From the NCBI GenBank assembly GCA_030562215.1, contig JAUPFL010000001.1:2902501-2966500 (forward strand): a stretch of 64,000 nt of DNA, written 5' to 3'. Source of the stretch: Peribacillus frigoritolerans (GTDB lineage Bacteria > Bacillota > Bacilli > Bacillales > DSM-1321). The position numbers were made by a program, and so were the translations under genes. Below, piece by piece: positions 18,138-28,561 of this stretch (position 1 is the first letter of the stretch; each line of letters begins with the position of its first letter). The notes below the pieces were generated by a model. That model was not told where the DNA came from. It searched no databases and worked only from the letters and a program-made list of their open reading frames with translations.

Positions 18138-19201
18138 ATGACAAAACCTCAAAAAGTGAAACCCTATTTAACTACACGTAGTTTGCTGCCGGAAAATCAG
18201 GAGACACCCATTCAATTCATTAATAATGATAGTATGGAACCCCAACTATTTTTTAGAAGGAACCACTTTTCTTATCCGACACTTTCATATTCAAACTATT
18301 GGCTTCCTATAAACGGCTTAGTATCAGCTCCATTACTGCTGTCCATGCAGGACATTTTTCAATATCCATCAAAAACGCTGGAAGTTGTCCTTGAATGCTC
18401 GGGTGACAAGCGTAATCTCTTCGAACCTAAAATATTTGGAGAACAATGGGGAAAAGGGGCTATTAGCCAAGGTAGGTGGAAAGGTGTACCATTACGGACA
18501 TTACTTGAATTGTCAGGAATAGGGGAAGGGGCAAAAGAAGTTGTCGTGGAGGGTTATGATTATGGAGATAGGACAGATCTAGATGAGGTATACACCTATA
18601 CTAGGAGTTTGCCTATCGAGAAAGCACTGCATCCGGATACCATTATTGCATATGCGTATAATAACCAGCCAATTCCTTTTAAACATGGTTACCCACTGAG
18701 GTTAATCGTTCCGCAATGGTATGCAATGGCATCTGTTAAGTGGATAAAGCAGATAAGTGTTATTAATACTACTTTCACTGGACCTTTTCAAACTATTGAT
18801 TATGTGTATTATCCAAATAAAGAAAATGATCAAAATGCATTTCCAGTGACTGCAATAAATATCAATTCGACTATCCAAAGACCGCTGGATATGGAAAAAT
18901 TAATACGGGTAAGCATTTAATAAAAGGGATTGCATGGACAGGAAAAGGAGTAATTACAAAGGTGGAAATCAGTATTGATGATGGCTATACATGGAGTAAT
19001 ACCGTTATATTACCTAGTAAGAATGTTGGTTATGGATGGGTTAATTGGACATTCGAATGGAATATTCTAGAAAAAGGTGAGTACACGATTAAATCCAGAG
19101 CAACAGATTCATTTGGTCAAATTCAACCTAATTTACCTTTTTGGAATAAAAAAGGTTATGGATATAATGCGATTGATAAAATTAAGGTTAAGGTGGAATA
19201 A
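18138..19201 (+). CDS. Sulfite-oxidase-family molybdopterin oxidoreductase, frameshifted
   Basis: An oxidoreductase of the sulfite oxidase fold, which uses a Moco/Mo-MPT cofactor to oxidise sulfite or reduce related substrates. The Mo-ligating cysteine is Cys87 in VLECSGDKR, followed by WKGVPLRTLLELSGI and the HGYPLRLIVPQWYAMASVKW block that lines the active site. After a missing A near 18895 the frame continues into the C-terminal dimerisation domain (VEISIDDGYTWSN ... GWVNWTFEWN ... SRATDSFGQIQP), so the full protein has ~353 residues. No Tat signal is present, so it is probably cytoplasmic. AATAGGAGGGAATC precedes the ATG. No moa/moe genes or heme partner are nearby. Confidence 0.87.
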
Positions 19202-19628
19202 CTATCAATTTATTTTTTAGGGAGAGAAACGGGAGAATAAGGGATTGAAGACGTATATAAGTGATCCAATCGAATATAGGAGAAAGAATCAGTCGTGAAA
19301 ATTTCCAGGACCGTCGGCCGAACAACTGGCTAGCCGAGACACCGCAGCCGCTTGCTTTGATGAGGCTTGCAGCACAGTAGGCGGAAAGGGAGGTGGATTT
19401 CTGAAATCAACTGTAACGTTTTTTTGAAGGTTTGTAAAAATCCCTAAACGGCGTTTTGTTAATGTTAGGCTTATCTAAAAGATGTCTTAAAGATGTAAAA
19501 ATACAACACACAAAACTTCCGGATTACCATTTGAATAAAAAAGGAGCATTCTGCTCCTAATCTAATTTGAAAGGTGAGAAGAGAGAATTCCACACTTAGG
19601 AATTGAGTGCCCGCGGCTTTTAATCGGA
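19202..19628. other. Gap with a degraded Bacillus dispersed repeat
   Basis: No gene. Sequence around 19310-19415 (GAGACACCGCAG, GGCGGAAAGG, then TCTGAAATCAAC) resembles a worn copy of the GC-rich repeat at 40690-40800. Confidence 0.4.
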
Positions 19629-20946
19629 CTATTCCGTTTTAGTCTCCAATTCACCATTAACTCGATATATCTTTCTAGGTCTTCCTTTAGCTGTTGGTGC
19701 TTCTTCACCAATTATTTCGGCAATCTCTTGCTCGACTAAACCATTAAGTATTCGCCGTGCGTTCCGGGGTGTCATTTTTAACCATTCTGCAAGAATTGAT
19801 GCTGTTATAGAGTGGTTCCCCGTTCTTTTTGCACCGACAAAATCTTGTTAAGTGTTGTAATCGTGACGCCGCACTGTTTAAGTTTTTCACTGATTTCCTT
19901 ATTCTCCGTTCGATAGCCAAAAGTAATGCTTTCTTGTTCTTTAAGAGGACCTTCAATGATCCCTCTATCATCAACAAGGAATGCACAAAAAGAATCGTAA
20001 TTTTGTGCATGATTTAAAGCGAGTCTTGCATTTTCCTCCGCAGCGAGTGCAGTTTCTCCATAGCCGATCCCAACGTTCGATGGTAATTCCGAAATTAGAG
20101 CTAATTTTTCCAAAAGATCCCCAATTTGTTGCCCGGTTTCTTTTATGGAACCTCTCGTGGAGAAAACCACAAATGTTCCAACCCCAAGAGGTACAAAAGT
20201 GCCGAAAATTGATTCGGAAAAGTTTAATACAGCATCTTGTACTTTTAAGTTCAAGCGATGTAAATCGTAGGAAATGGTGTGGTGATTCATGTTTGTATCC
20301 ATGTTCTCTACTTTGATGAATATGGCAGCAATTTGTGATTGTTTAAAATGAAGGGTTTCCCACTTTTGAATCGCTGTTTTTAGCGTTTCACGTATGTTGC
20401 TGCGAGTAGGGGTAACTCGATACACAGGAATCCCTTGTAACTTCAATTGCTCATATACAAAGTAGAGGCAGGTAATGCAAATATCAACTTGCCCCTCTTT
20501 AAATAGTTTTTGATGAAATGCAAGAAGATCCTGGAGAGAAGTATCATGAAGATATTCATGTACATGAATATCTTCATATGAAATGCCGAGATCATGATAT
20601 GTCTCATATACATCACTTTCTTTAAGCAAATCAATACTCATCCGATTGAGGCTTTTAGAATCTTTATAACCCACTTCCACTAAAGTTTTGGTTAAGCTTG
20701 CCCCATCTAAGTTAAGGTAAAAAAAGGTTGTTTGGAACCGCTTTTTTCAACAAAAGGATAGAGAGCTGGACCTGCAAAAATCCAAAGGTCGACCAACTGT
20801 TGATTCTGTTTCACGATATTTGTCGCCTCTTCAGCATTTTGATATCCAAATGGAATCGGGTACAGTCTGTCTGAGTATTCTTTTGCTATATCGCATATAA
20901 TCTGTACATAGTCACTAGGACCAACAATTCCGGCTTGTATTTTCAT
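19629..20946 (-). CDS. Putative regulator of the flavin-monooxygenase island, frameshifted twice
   Basis: About 439 residues once two breaks (near 20710 and 19835) are rejoined. The N-terminal part (IQAGIVGPSDYVQIICDIAK ... LVDLWIFAGPALYPF) looks like a ligand-sensing alpha/beta domain. The middle part has VGIGYGETALAAEENARLAL, the G-x-G-x-T...A-x-x-NA pattern seen in GGDEF-related sensor domains. The C-terminus (SILAEWLKMTPRNARRILNG, EAPTAKGRPRKIYRV) is a winged helix-turn-helix. It is divergent from the flavin reductase gene at 21316, the position of a pathway regulator, and is the best candidate to bind the palindromes at 21259 and 30086. GGTGGTGGTGTTCGACT precedes the ATG. Confidence 0.65.
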
Positions 20947-21227
20947 AGTCGAACACCACCACCTAATAGAATAACTTGCAAATTTTCCAAAAATGTTTAT
21001 GTATTATTTCGGGCAATGACTTAATTAATCGAATAATTCCTACATCGCTTTTTTAGAAATTTCTCTTTGGATATTCTCTAATCGATTATAACAATTATAG
21101 TAAACATTAGTATATATGTTGAATAAATTGCTCTATTGCAACAAGCAGTATATCTCCCTTTAAAGGAATCCAACCTTTAATGAATGATCAAGAAAAATAA
21201 AACTATGAGAATTGTTAGAAAATTCAG

Positions 21228-21256
21228 TTGACAATCCGCTGGTTTTTTTTTATGAT
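21228..21256 (+). promoter_or_regulatory. Sigma-A promoter of the monooxygenase operon
   Basis: TTGACA (21228-21233), 17-base spacer, TATGAT (21251-21256). It points at the flavin reductase gene. Confidence 0.75.
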
Positions 21257-21258
21257 TC

Positions 21259-21292
21259 ATTTAAGGAATACATTGAGAATAATTCCTTAAAT
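21259..21292. promoter_or_regulatory. Palindromic operator O1
   Basis: ATTTAAGGAAT (21259-21269) and ATTCCTTAAAT (21282-21292) are perfect 11-base inverted arms, with ATTGAGAA in the 12-base centre. The palindrome starts two bases after the -10 box and covers the expected transcription start, so a bound protein should repress. The same arms occur at 30086-30108. Confidence 0.7.
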
Positions 21293-21315
21293 AAAAAAAG
21301 GGGGATGCATTTTAT

Positions 21316-21827
21316 ATGAGTAATATCTCTTCTGATGATAATCAATCGTTACAGTTAGTGAGTCCTGAATCATTTAGAAATGTAATCAGTCATTTCACCA
21401 GTGGAGTATCGATAATTACTGTAAGGGAAAGTGAAATAGATTATGGGATTACTGCCAGCGCAGTTAGTTCCGTGTCTCTTGAACCTCAATGCTACTTGTA
21501 TGTGCCAATAAAAATACAGGTACCTGCCATGCTATTTCGAAAGCAGGTTCATTTACTGTAAACATTCTTGCTGAAAACCAGGGGGCGCTTGCGATGCAGT
21601 TTGCCAGATCGAACACTGAGAAGTTTAAAGGTGTGGAAATGTCCTATGGCGAACTGGGTAACCCTATTTTAAACAACACGCTTGCCCAGATCGAATGCCG
21701 GGTGGTCGAAGAAGTTACAGGAGGTACTCATTCCGTCTTTCTGGCGGAGGTTCAAAAAGCCCATGCACTCATAGGGGATCCACTCGTGTATTTCAAAGGA
21801 GAATTTGGTTCGTTCAAGAAAGCTTAA
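21316..21827 (+). CDS. Flavin reductase component (HpaC-like), frameshifted
   Basis: NAD(P)H:flavin oxidoreductase of the split-barrel flavin reductase family, supplying reduced flavin to the monooxygenase encoded next. Visible blocks are FRNVISHFTSGVSIIT (N-terminal strand), DYGITASAVSSVSLEP (flavin phosphate loop), then LLVCANKNTGTC, FTVNILAENQGALAMQFA and HSVFLAEVQ. A missing C near 21490 splits the frame (EPPMLLVC expected). About 170 residues. AAAAAGGGGGATGCATTTTAT precedes the ATG. It is the first gene of the operon downstream of promoter and operator O1. Confidence 0.85.
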
Positions 21828-21905
21828 AACTGAAGGTGAAACAAGCTGTTTGTCTAAGTCCTTATGGAAATTAATCAACAAATCATCTAAAAGGAGGAAA
21901 AGTTT

Positions 21906-23367
21906 ATGGCTTTAATGACAGGTAAGCAATATCGAGAATCTTTGAATGACGGCAGGGAAGTATTCATCGATGGGGAAAGGGTCACGAATGTAGCTGAACA
22001 CCCATCGTTTAAACCGATAGTTGATGTGAAAGCAAGAATGTATGACATGGCCTTTGAACCTGAAAATAAGGATAAGTTAACAACTCGATTGGAAGATGGC
22101 GAAGTCGTTTCACGAGCGTATAAAGCACCAAAGACTAAAGAAGATTTAACAGGAATCAGAAATCACGTGGAAACTGTGCTGGATGATCTTGGCGGAGTTG
22201 TATACCGTGTTGGTGATGAAACGATCGGTGAAATGTGGTCCTTATATGACGCGCAGGATAAATTAAATGAAATTAATCCTACTTATGCGAAAAATATTGC
22301 TAATCATATCGATCGCGTCGCAAGGGAAGACTTGTTCCATGTTTCTGCTAATACGGATCCAAAAGGTGACCGGAGCAAACTTTTTAGCGGAAAAGATGGC
22401 GGAACCCTGCTGCATGTTGTTGAAGAAAACGATAAAGGAATTGTCGTAAAAGGCGCGAAGTTTGAAACGGCTGCAGCCTATGCTCACCAGGCATTCGTTA
22501 AACCGACCATCTTGAACTGGGAAGCCGGAGAAGAAACGATGGCGCCATTTGCTTGTGGATTCATCGCTGATATGGGAGCTCCTGGACTAAAGCACATTTG
22601 CCGTACGTCCCTCGGTACAGGAAAAAATGATACAGATTATCCAATCTCCACGAAATTTGAAGAAATTGATACACTGCTAATATTCGATAACGTCCTTATT
22701 CCATGGGAAAACGTCTTGTTCCATCGTTCATTAGCCTCTGCGGCGTACATTCGATCCACCCTGCACCGTTATTCTGCCTTTAACTACGTCCTTAGAGTAT
22801 TGCGCAGAGCAGATTATTTGCTGGGGACGGCTTTATTGAACGTTGAACAAACAGGTCTGACAAAGCTGCAGGCAGTAAGGAAAAAATATCTCAGCTTATT
22901 AATTATCGTGAAGGAATTAATGCTCATTTAACAGCTGCTGTTGCAAATGCGGAAGTCAGCCCCGGCGGTTTGATGATGCCAAACCAATCCCTACTTTACA
23001 CTGGCCGTGTATTTGCACTATCAATTTCCCGGCGATGGCTCATTTAACGAGGGAACTCGTAGGAGGGCAACTAGCCGTTACACCAGATTCAGAAACGTTT
23101 GCAGATCCAGCGATTCAAGAATATGTTGATAAGTACTATTCCGTTGGAGAGTGGAGCGCGAAAGAACGAGGGAAATTACTATACTTTGCGAGGGACCTCT
23201 TGAATTCATCTTATGCAGGGCATAGAACTACCTTTGAATTGTTTGCTCAAAGTCCTCCATTTGCTCAACAGATGTCAGTTTTCAATAGCTTTGATATGGA
23301 AGCACAGCGCGAAATGGTTCGTAAAGCAGCAGATTTAAACTCAGCTATTACTGTTACCAATCAGTAA
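21906..23367 (+). CDS. 4-hydroxyphenylacetate 3-hydroxylase-family flavin monooxygenase (HpaB-like), frameshifted twice
   Basis: Oxygenase of a two-component FADH2-dependent system in the acyl-CoA-dehydrogenase fold (HpaB/PheA/TftD family), about 486 residues. Typical blocks are MTGKQYRESLNDGREVFIDG at the N-terminus, DPKGDRSKL, AHQAFVKP, FDNVLIPWENVLFHR, then NYREGINAHLTAAV and FALSNFPAMAHLTRELVGGQ. Missing A bases in runs near 22885 and 23025 break the frame; the continuation is perfect. Family members hydroxylate phenolic or N-heteroaromatic rings, so the exact substrate cannot be read from sequence. AAAAGGAGGAAAAGTTT precedes the ATG. With its reductase it heads the catabolic island. Confidence 0.87.
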
Positions 23368-23395
23368 TCTTAAATATAGAAAGGGGAAGATTTCA

Positions 23396-23986
23396 TTGGA
23401 AATACATACACAAGGAACCTTACGGCTTTCTGCATCGGTTCTGTCGATTGGTGCACTTGACGGCATCCACAGGGGGCATCAAGCATTGCTATTAAAGGCA
23501 AAAGAGCGGGCCATGAAGCTAGGAGTTCCTTTTGTTGTATATACTTTTGATCCTCCTCCAAAAGTCTTTTTTAAAGGCTGCCAACTGTTAATGTCAGTGG
23601 AAGAGAAGCTCCATCGCCTCGAAATGCTAGGAGTTGACCATGTTATAGTCGGTCCATTTGATGCAGCGTTTACTCAAAAGGAAGTTTCGGTATTCATTGA
23701 AGAATTAAAAGAGATGAATCCCATTGAAATCTGGGAAGGTCCTAACTTCCTATTCGGGAAAAATAGAAAGGGCACCATCGAAGTGTTACGCCGCTATTTT
23801 AAAGTGGAGGTGTTGCAGCCCCTGACATGTGAACGAGGTGAAATGATCTCTTCTTCACGCATTCGCAAGCTTTTGCAACAAGGAAACTATCCTCAGGCAA
23901 AAAAGCTGCTAGGGGTAGATTGTTTTACGATGATTTCAATGTGTGAAAACCAAAATGCCAGAAAAAATAGTTTGGAAATTCATTAA
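23396..23986 (+). CDS. Stand-alone FMN adenylyltransferase (FAD synthetase domain of RibF)
   Basis: About 196 residues, equal to the N-terminal nucleotidyltransferase domain of RibF without the riboflavin kinase domain. It converts FMN and ATP to FAD. The (H/G)xGH ATP-binding motif is GALDGIHRGHQALLLKAKER, the flavin-site block is GPNFLFGKNRKGTIEVL, and the ISSSRIRKLLQQGNYPQAKKLLG end matches RibF, where it leads into the kinase domain; here it stops a few residues later. TTG 23396 is 8 bases after AAAGGGGAAG. Its place directly after a FADH2-using oxygenase suggests a local FAD supply. Confidence 0.85.
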   Translation: MEIHTQGTLRLSASVLSIGALDGIHRGHQALLLKAKERAMKLGVPFVVYTFDPPPKVFFKGCQLLMSVEEKLHRLEMLGVDHVIVGPFDAAFTQKEVSVFIEELKEMNPIEIWEGPNFLFGKNRKGTIEVLRRYFKVEVLQPLTCERGEMISSSRIRKLLQQGNYPQAKKLLGVDCFTMISMCENQNARKNSLEIH

Positions 23987-24010
23987 TATAATAAGAAGTA
24001 AAGGAGAATT

Positions 24011-24448
24011 ATGAAAATGGAAATTAAAAGGTACCGTAAATTTGAAACGAATAAATTTTATCCAGCTGATATGGGGGAGGAATCTCATCACGTGGCAAAT
24101 GAGTTTTCTATGGTCGTTCGTGCTGGAAACCGTATTTTTATGAGAGGGCAAACTGCATTTGATTTGGAAGGTAATTTTCACGGTGAGAATGATGTGACTG
24201 AACAGACAGAGAATGCTTGTCGCTGCATCAAGCAGTTGCTTGAAGAAGCAGGGGGAAAAATGGAAGACGTTTGCAAACTCACAACTTATGTCACTGATCG
24301 TTCTTTTCGAAAAGAGGCCTATGCTGTTATTGCTAAGCATTTTAAAGGCGTATACCCAGTTAGTACAGGACTTGTCGTCAATGGGCTGGCACTTCCTGAA
24401 ATGCTCGTGGAAATAGACGTCGAAGCAATTATTAGCAGTCAGGAATAA
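24011..24448 (+). CDS. RidA-family protein lacking the canonical arginine
   Basis: 145 residues, a single YjgF/YER057c/UK114 domain (trimeric cytoplasmic protein). RidA deaminates reactive enamines/imines such as 2-aminoacrylate, using an arginine in PARS. Here the segment is YPVSTGLVVNGLALPEMLVE, so the Arg105 equivalent is Ser (~residue 118), while the later glutamate (VEIDVEA) is kept. It therefore belongs with the non-archetypal Rid groups, which are often found in catabolic operons; by analogy with RutC in uracil breakdown it may act on an unstable enamine or aminoacrylate-type intermediate. AAGGAGAATT precedes the ATG. Confidence 0.85.
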   Translation: MKMEIKRYRKFETNKFYPADMGEESHHVANEFSMVVRAGNRIFMRGQTAFDLEGNFHGENDVTEQTENACRCIKQLLEEAGGKMEDVCKLTTYVTDRSFRKEAYAVIAKHFKGVYPVSTGLVVNGLALPEMLVEIDVEAIISSQE

Positions 24449-24542
24449 GGGGATTCAATAAATATCAATTAAATGAATGGAGTAGCAACTATTGAGAAGA
24501 ATCATGTTTGTTGCTCCTTATTTTCTCAAGGGAGGAATAAAA

Positions 24543-25232
24543 ATGAACATCACAAGTACGTTTTCTGTGGCAGGACGCTGCGCTTCAACAGGAGCTTTAG
24601 GAGCTATTGTCACCTCCAGCAGCCCCGCTGTTGGTGCAAGATGTCCCTGGGTCAAATCGAATATAGGTGTCATCCTGACGCAAAATGTCACAGATCCTAG
24701 ACTGGCAGATATAGGACTTTCAGCTTTGGAAACAGGTTACGGCGCCGAGGCATCGATCCGGACAATGGTTGCTGCCTCGGACTTCCCTGATTTTAGACAG
24801 CTGGCTGTTATCGATGCTAACGGGGGATCAAGCGTGTTTACTGGTGAAAAAGCGCTTGGAGTACACGGGGACTATTATGCGACTAATGTTGCTTGCATCG
24901 GTAACCTGTTAAGCAATCCAGAAATCCCAAAAGCGATGGGCCAACATTTTCTTGAACAGAACGAACTCTCTTTACCCGAGCGGTTACTTTCAGCTCTTGA
25001 ACTCGGTTTTAACATGGGAGGGGAGCTTGATCAAGAACATTCGATTGCACTCTTGGTCTATCATCCGGATACGCCGTTCGCTTATATAGATCTGCGTGTT
25101 GATTATAGCGATGATCCACTAAATGATTTGAAAAAACTATGGGAGATTTATAGTCCGCAAGCAGAAAATTATAAATCCAGGGCAATTGAGCCGGAACTCG
25201 CACCTTCCTATGGGGTAAAAGGTGACGAATAA
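24543..25232 (+). CDS. DUF1028 protein (Ntn-hydrolase-like)
   Basis: About 229 residues of the DUF1028 family, which shares the fold of N-terminal nucleophile hydrolases but has no proven activity. Family blocks: TSTFSVAGRCASTGALGAIV, GARCPWVKSNIGVILTQNVTDP, GLSALETGYGAEASIRTMV, RQLAVIDANGGSSVFTG, and AYIDLRVDYSDDPLNDLKKL. ATG 24543 follows CAAGGGAGGAATAAAA; an in-frame ATG at 24492 lies before that site. DUF1028 genes often sit next to Rid-family and amidohydrolase genes, as here. Confidence 0.87.
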   Translation: MNITSTFSVAGRCASTGALGAIVTSSSPAVGARCPWVKSNIGVILTQNVTDPRLADIGLSALETGYGAEASIRTMVAASDFPDFRQLAVIDANGGSSVFTGEKALGVHGDYYATNVACIGNLLSNPEIPKAMGQHFLEQNELSLPERLLSALELGFNMGGELDQEHSIALLVYHPDTPFAYIDLRVDYSDDPLNDLKKLWEIYSPQAENYKSRAIEPELAPSYGVKGDE

Positions 25233-25268
25233 AGAAGTTCCTAGGAGAAAGTGAGGCAGTGAGCAGCT

Positions 25269-26509
25269 ATGAAAATCAATATTGACCGATTAATGTCGGA
25301 CATCAGGGAGTATGCTGAATACGGAAAAAATGATCAAGGAGGAGTGACAAGACCCAGTTTTTCACAAGCCGATCATGAAGTGCGTGCACGGTTCATTAAG
25401 GAATTAGAGAATATGGATTTAAAGGTCACTATCGACGGGGCCGCGAATATTTGGGGAAGGTTCAAGGGGAATGGAAAAAAACAAGGCAGTATCGTTATTG
25501 GTTCACACCTTGATTCCGTTCCGAATGGAGGCAAATATGATGGTCCTTTAGGTGTTCTTATGGCGAAAGAAATTATAAAAACACTAATTGAAAATAACGT
25601 GATTCTTGACCATGACTTGGAAATCGTTTCATTTACGGCAGAAGAATCGAATGATTTTAACTTATCGACGTTTGGAAGCCGTTCTTTCGTCGGCAAATTG
25701 AATATCGAAGTGCTGCAAGATGTCTTTGATTCAACAGGTGCCCGGCTTAGTGATGAACTGATTAAAGCAGGGGAGGCCTTGATAAATTCCCGATGATGAC
25801 GGAAATGGGGAAGAACAAAAAGGCTTTTATTGAACTGCACATTGAGCAGGGACAGCGATTGGAAAGTGAAAATATATCTATGGCGGTCATCAACAGAGTT
25901 GTCGGAACTTATCGAAGTAAAGTAAGGGTTATCGGGCAGTCCAATCACTCTGGTACGACAATGATGGAGCATCGGAAGGATGCATTGACTGCTGTAGCTG
26001 AAATGATCCTTGAAGTGGAACGACATTGCCAAGAAAGCGGCAGCAGTGTAGTTGGAACGGTCGGCAAATTGACTGTTTTTCCAAATGCGGCAAATATTAT
26101 TCCAGGTCAAATTGATTTTATCTATGAAGTCAGAGGAGAAACAGATGAGAAGATTCAACATAAGGTCAACGTTATACAGAGAGCTTGGAAAGAAATCGCC
26201 AGCAAAAGAAAGGTGGACATTCAGCAACAGGTTTTTCTTGATCAACAACCAGTTGTTTTAGATGAAGATATTGTTCATATATTGCAAAGCACAGCCCAGA
26301 TGATGGAAGAACCTTTTATGACGCTCCCCAGTATGGCAATACATGATGCCGCTCATATGGCAATGATTACAAAATCAGCTATGGTCTTTGTGAAAAGCAT
26401 TGATGGGAAGAGTCATTGTCCGGAAGAATACAGTCTCCCTAAGGATATTGAAAAAGCCGGAAACTTAATCTTGCAGGGAATTATGAACATTGATCGGGAA
26501 TTGACGTAG
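25269..26509 (+). CDS. M20-family Zn amidohydrolase (N-carbamoyl amino acid hydrolase / allantoate amidohydrolase type), frameshifted
   Basis: Dinuclear zinc amidase of the M20 family that cleaves N-carbamoyl or ureido groups, about 413 residues. Metal-site blocks are IVIGSHLDSVPNGGKYDGPLG (His, Asp) and SFTAEESNDF (Glu-Glu), then FIELHIEQG and, near the end, SMAIHDAAHMA. The bridging sequence NRVVGTYRSKVRVIGQSNHSGTTMMEHRKDALTA is the dimerisation-domain substrate loop. A lost G near 25780 splits the frame (EALDKFPMMTE expected). This enzyme suggests that a ureido or carbamoyl intermediate arises in the pathway. Confidence 0.87.
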
Positions 26510-26715
26510 AATTCCACCGTTTAATAGTTCAAGTTTTCAAATAGTATAGAGCTTTACATGATGGCTCCGATTTTTATATGAAGGATATTTGCACTTTCAA
26601 ACAAATAAGCTCCTTGCTGTTGTTTACTATAAGAAATATTGCTCCGTACGTTACCCTTACGGCAAATGATAGAGTATGCCCTCTATTATTTAATAAGAGA
26701 CAAGGTGGAATCAGC

Positions 26716-28139
26716 ATGTTTAAGGATAATGGGCGTATTGAAAAAGACTTTCTAGGTGAAAGAGAGGTGCCGATGCAGGCGTATTACGGGATTCAAACAA
26801 TACGTGCAATTCAGAACTTCCCTATTTCTGGATATCGCATCCATGAGGAATTAATAAAAGCGTTTGCCATGGTAAAGAAAGCGGCAGCTATGTCCAACAT
26901 GAAGACTAAACGATTATTCGATGATCTTGGTAAAGTGATCATTCAGGTAACAGATGAAATAATGGAAGGTAAATGGAATGACCAGTTTATCGTTGACCCC
27001 ATTCAAGGGGGAGCAGGGACATCCATGAATATGAATGTAAATGAAGTGATCACCAACCGTGCACTTGAATTACTCGGTCATGAAAAGGGATCCTACAGCC
27101 ATTTAAGTCCCAATAGCCATGTGAATATGTCGCAATCAACTAATGATGTATTTCCAACAGCGATTCATATTGCAACGCTAAGTCTATTAGAAAAGTTACT
27201 AGAAACATTGCAGTACATGCATTTTGAATTCAAGAAAAAGGCGCAACAGTTCGACCATGTCATTAAAATGGGACGTACACATCTTCAAGATGCCGTTCCG
27301 ATTCGCCTTGGGCAAGAGTTTGAAGCCTATTGCCGGGTCTTGGAGCGGGATATTTACCGTATAAAGAAATCACGTCTTCATTTATATGAAGTGAATATAG
27401 GAGCAACGGCAGTGGGGACGGGCTTAAATGCAGATTCGCTTTATATTGAGTATGTGGTAAAGTACCTGACAGAAATTAGCGGGTTTCCACTGGTCCATGC
27501 AGAGCACCTTGTAGATGCTACACAGAATACAGATACTTATACAGAAGTATCCCCTGCATTGAAAGTGTGCATGATCAACATGTCAAAAATTGCAAATGAC
27601 TTACGTTTGATGGCATCTGGACCACGTGCAGGCTTTTCGGAGATTTCACTTCCAACCCGTCAACCAGGTTCATCGATTATGCCGGGTAAGGTGAATCCAG
27701 TCATGCCAGAACTCATCAATCAAATAGCCTTCCAGGTCATTGGAAATGACCATACGATCTGTCTTGCTTCAGAAGCTGGCCAATTTGAATTAAATGTTAT
27801 GGAACCTGTGCTTGTTTTTAATTTACTCCAATCGATCAGTTTAATGAATAATGGGTTCCGTGTATTTACCGGATATTGTCTTTCAGGTATAGAGGCAAAT
27901 GAAGATCGCCTAAAAGGATATGTAGAAAAAGTGTAGGCATTATTACCGCAGTAAATCCCCATATTGGATATGAGGTTGCCGCACGTATCGCAAAAGAAGC
28001 AATCGAAAATGGAAAATCCGTTCGTGAATTATGCCTGCAATATGATGTTTTAACGGAAGAAGAACTAGATTTGATCTTAAACCCATACGAAATGACCGAA
28101 CCGGGTATTGCTGGTGCAGTACTATTGGGTTTAGAGTAA
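26716..28139 (+). CDS. aspA: Aspartate ammonia-lyase, 3' frameshift
   Basis: Cytoplasmic tetrameric aspartase, which turns L-aspartate into fumarate and ammonia. Diagnostic blocks: EREVPMQAYYGIQTIRA, HVNMSQSTNDVFPTAIH, KMGRTHLQDAVPI, and the mobile catalytic loop PGSSIMPGKVNPVMPE with its active serine. The frame stops at 27936, but with one A restored it continues GIITAVNPHIGYEVAARIAK ... TEPGIAGAVLLGLE to 28139, the normal ~474 residues. ATG 26716 follows AAGGTGGAATCAGC; a longer in-frame start at 26578 lacks family similarity. In Bacillus subtilis aspartase (ansB) is followed by the NhaC-type antiporter mleN, and the same order is seen here. Confidence 0.9.
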
Positions 28140-28436
28140 AACCGGATTGACATCCAAGATTTAATTCTGACTGTATGCTAAGGTAGCTCATGAATGAAAG
28201 AGTTGGAAGGTTAAACATACATTTTATGGAAAGTGGCGTTAATATTAGCTTGATAAGTTTTTAATCTTACTGATGGAATTTTATCAAAAACTTCTTAATC
28301 GTGAGTGCAAAAATAATCTGAAAATATCATAATCGGATAAATATGTATGGCTTTAGCGAATAAATAGAGTTAAATTCTATTATGGTAGCTTTTTTAATTA
28401 TAAGGTAATTTAAATAAAGTCTAGGGGGATTGATTA

Positions 28437-28469
28437 ATGGCATTTAAGACTGACAAACTCTCATTTTAA
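28437..28469 (+). other. Ten-codon mini-ORF before the antiporter gene
   Basis: AGGGGGATTGATTA followed by ATG and ten codons (MAFKTDKLSF) then TAA. The ribosome binding site is excellent, so it may be a leader peptide or the relic of a truncated gene. Function unknown. Confidence 0.3.
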
Positions 28470-28479
28470 CCGTTTAGGA

Positions 28480-28493
28480 TGTAAGCGCTATCA
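28480..28493. promoter_or_regulatory. Candidate CcpA site (cre)
   Basis: TGTAAGCGCTATCA fits the cre consensus TGWAANCGNTNWCA at every position. It lies about 70 bases before the antiporter start, downstream of aspA, so carbon catabolite control of the second half of the island is plausible. Confidence 0.55.
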
Positions 28494-28561
28494 AATATTC
28501 AATGAATTCTTAGATAGTAATCGAAACATGGAGTTAAAAAGTAAACGGGGAGTGAAAATGA

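Noticed and set aside
19981-20316. Plus-strand ORF within the regulator gene
   Set aside because: It is antisense to a gene with clear domain structure and has no start signal.
21906-23367. Naming the oxygenase hpaB and the cluster 4-hydroxyphenylacetate degradation
   Set aside because: The family covers many phenols and heterocycles, and no homoprotocatechuate ring-cleavage genes are present; the neighbours point to nitrogen chemistry instead.
25373-26248. Long minus-strand ORF of 291 codons opposite the Zn amidohydrolase
   Set aside because: It is a shadow of the plus-strand gene: no ribosome binding site, no family resemblance, and it spans the frameshift in the real gene.
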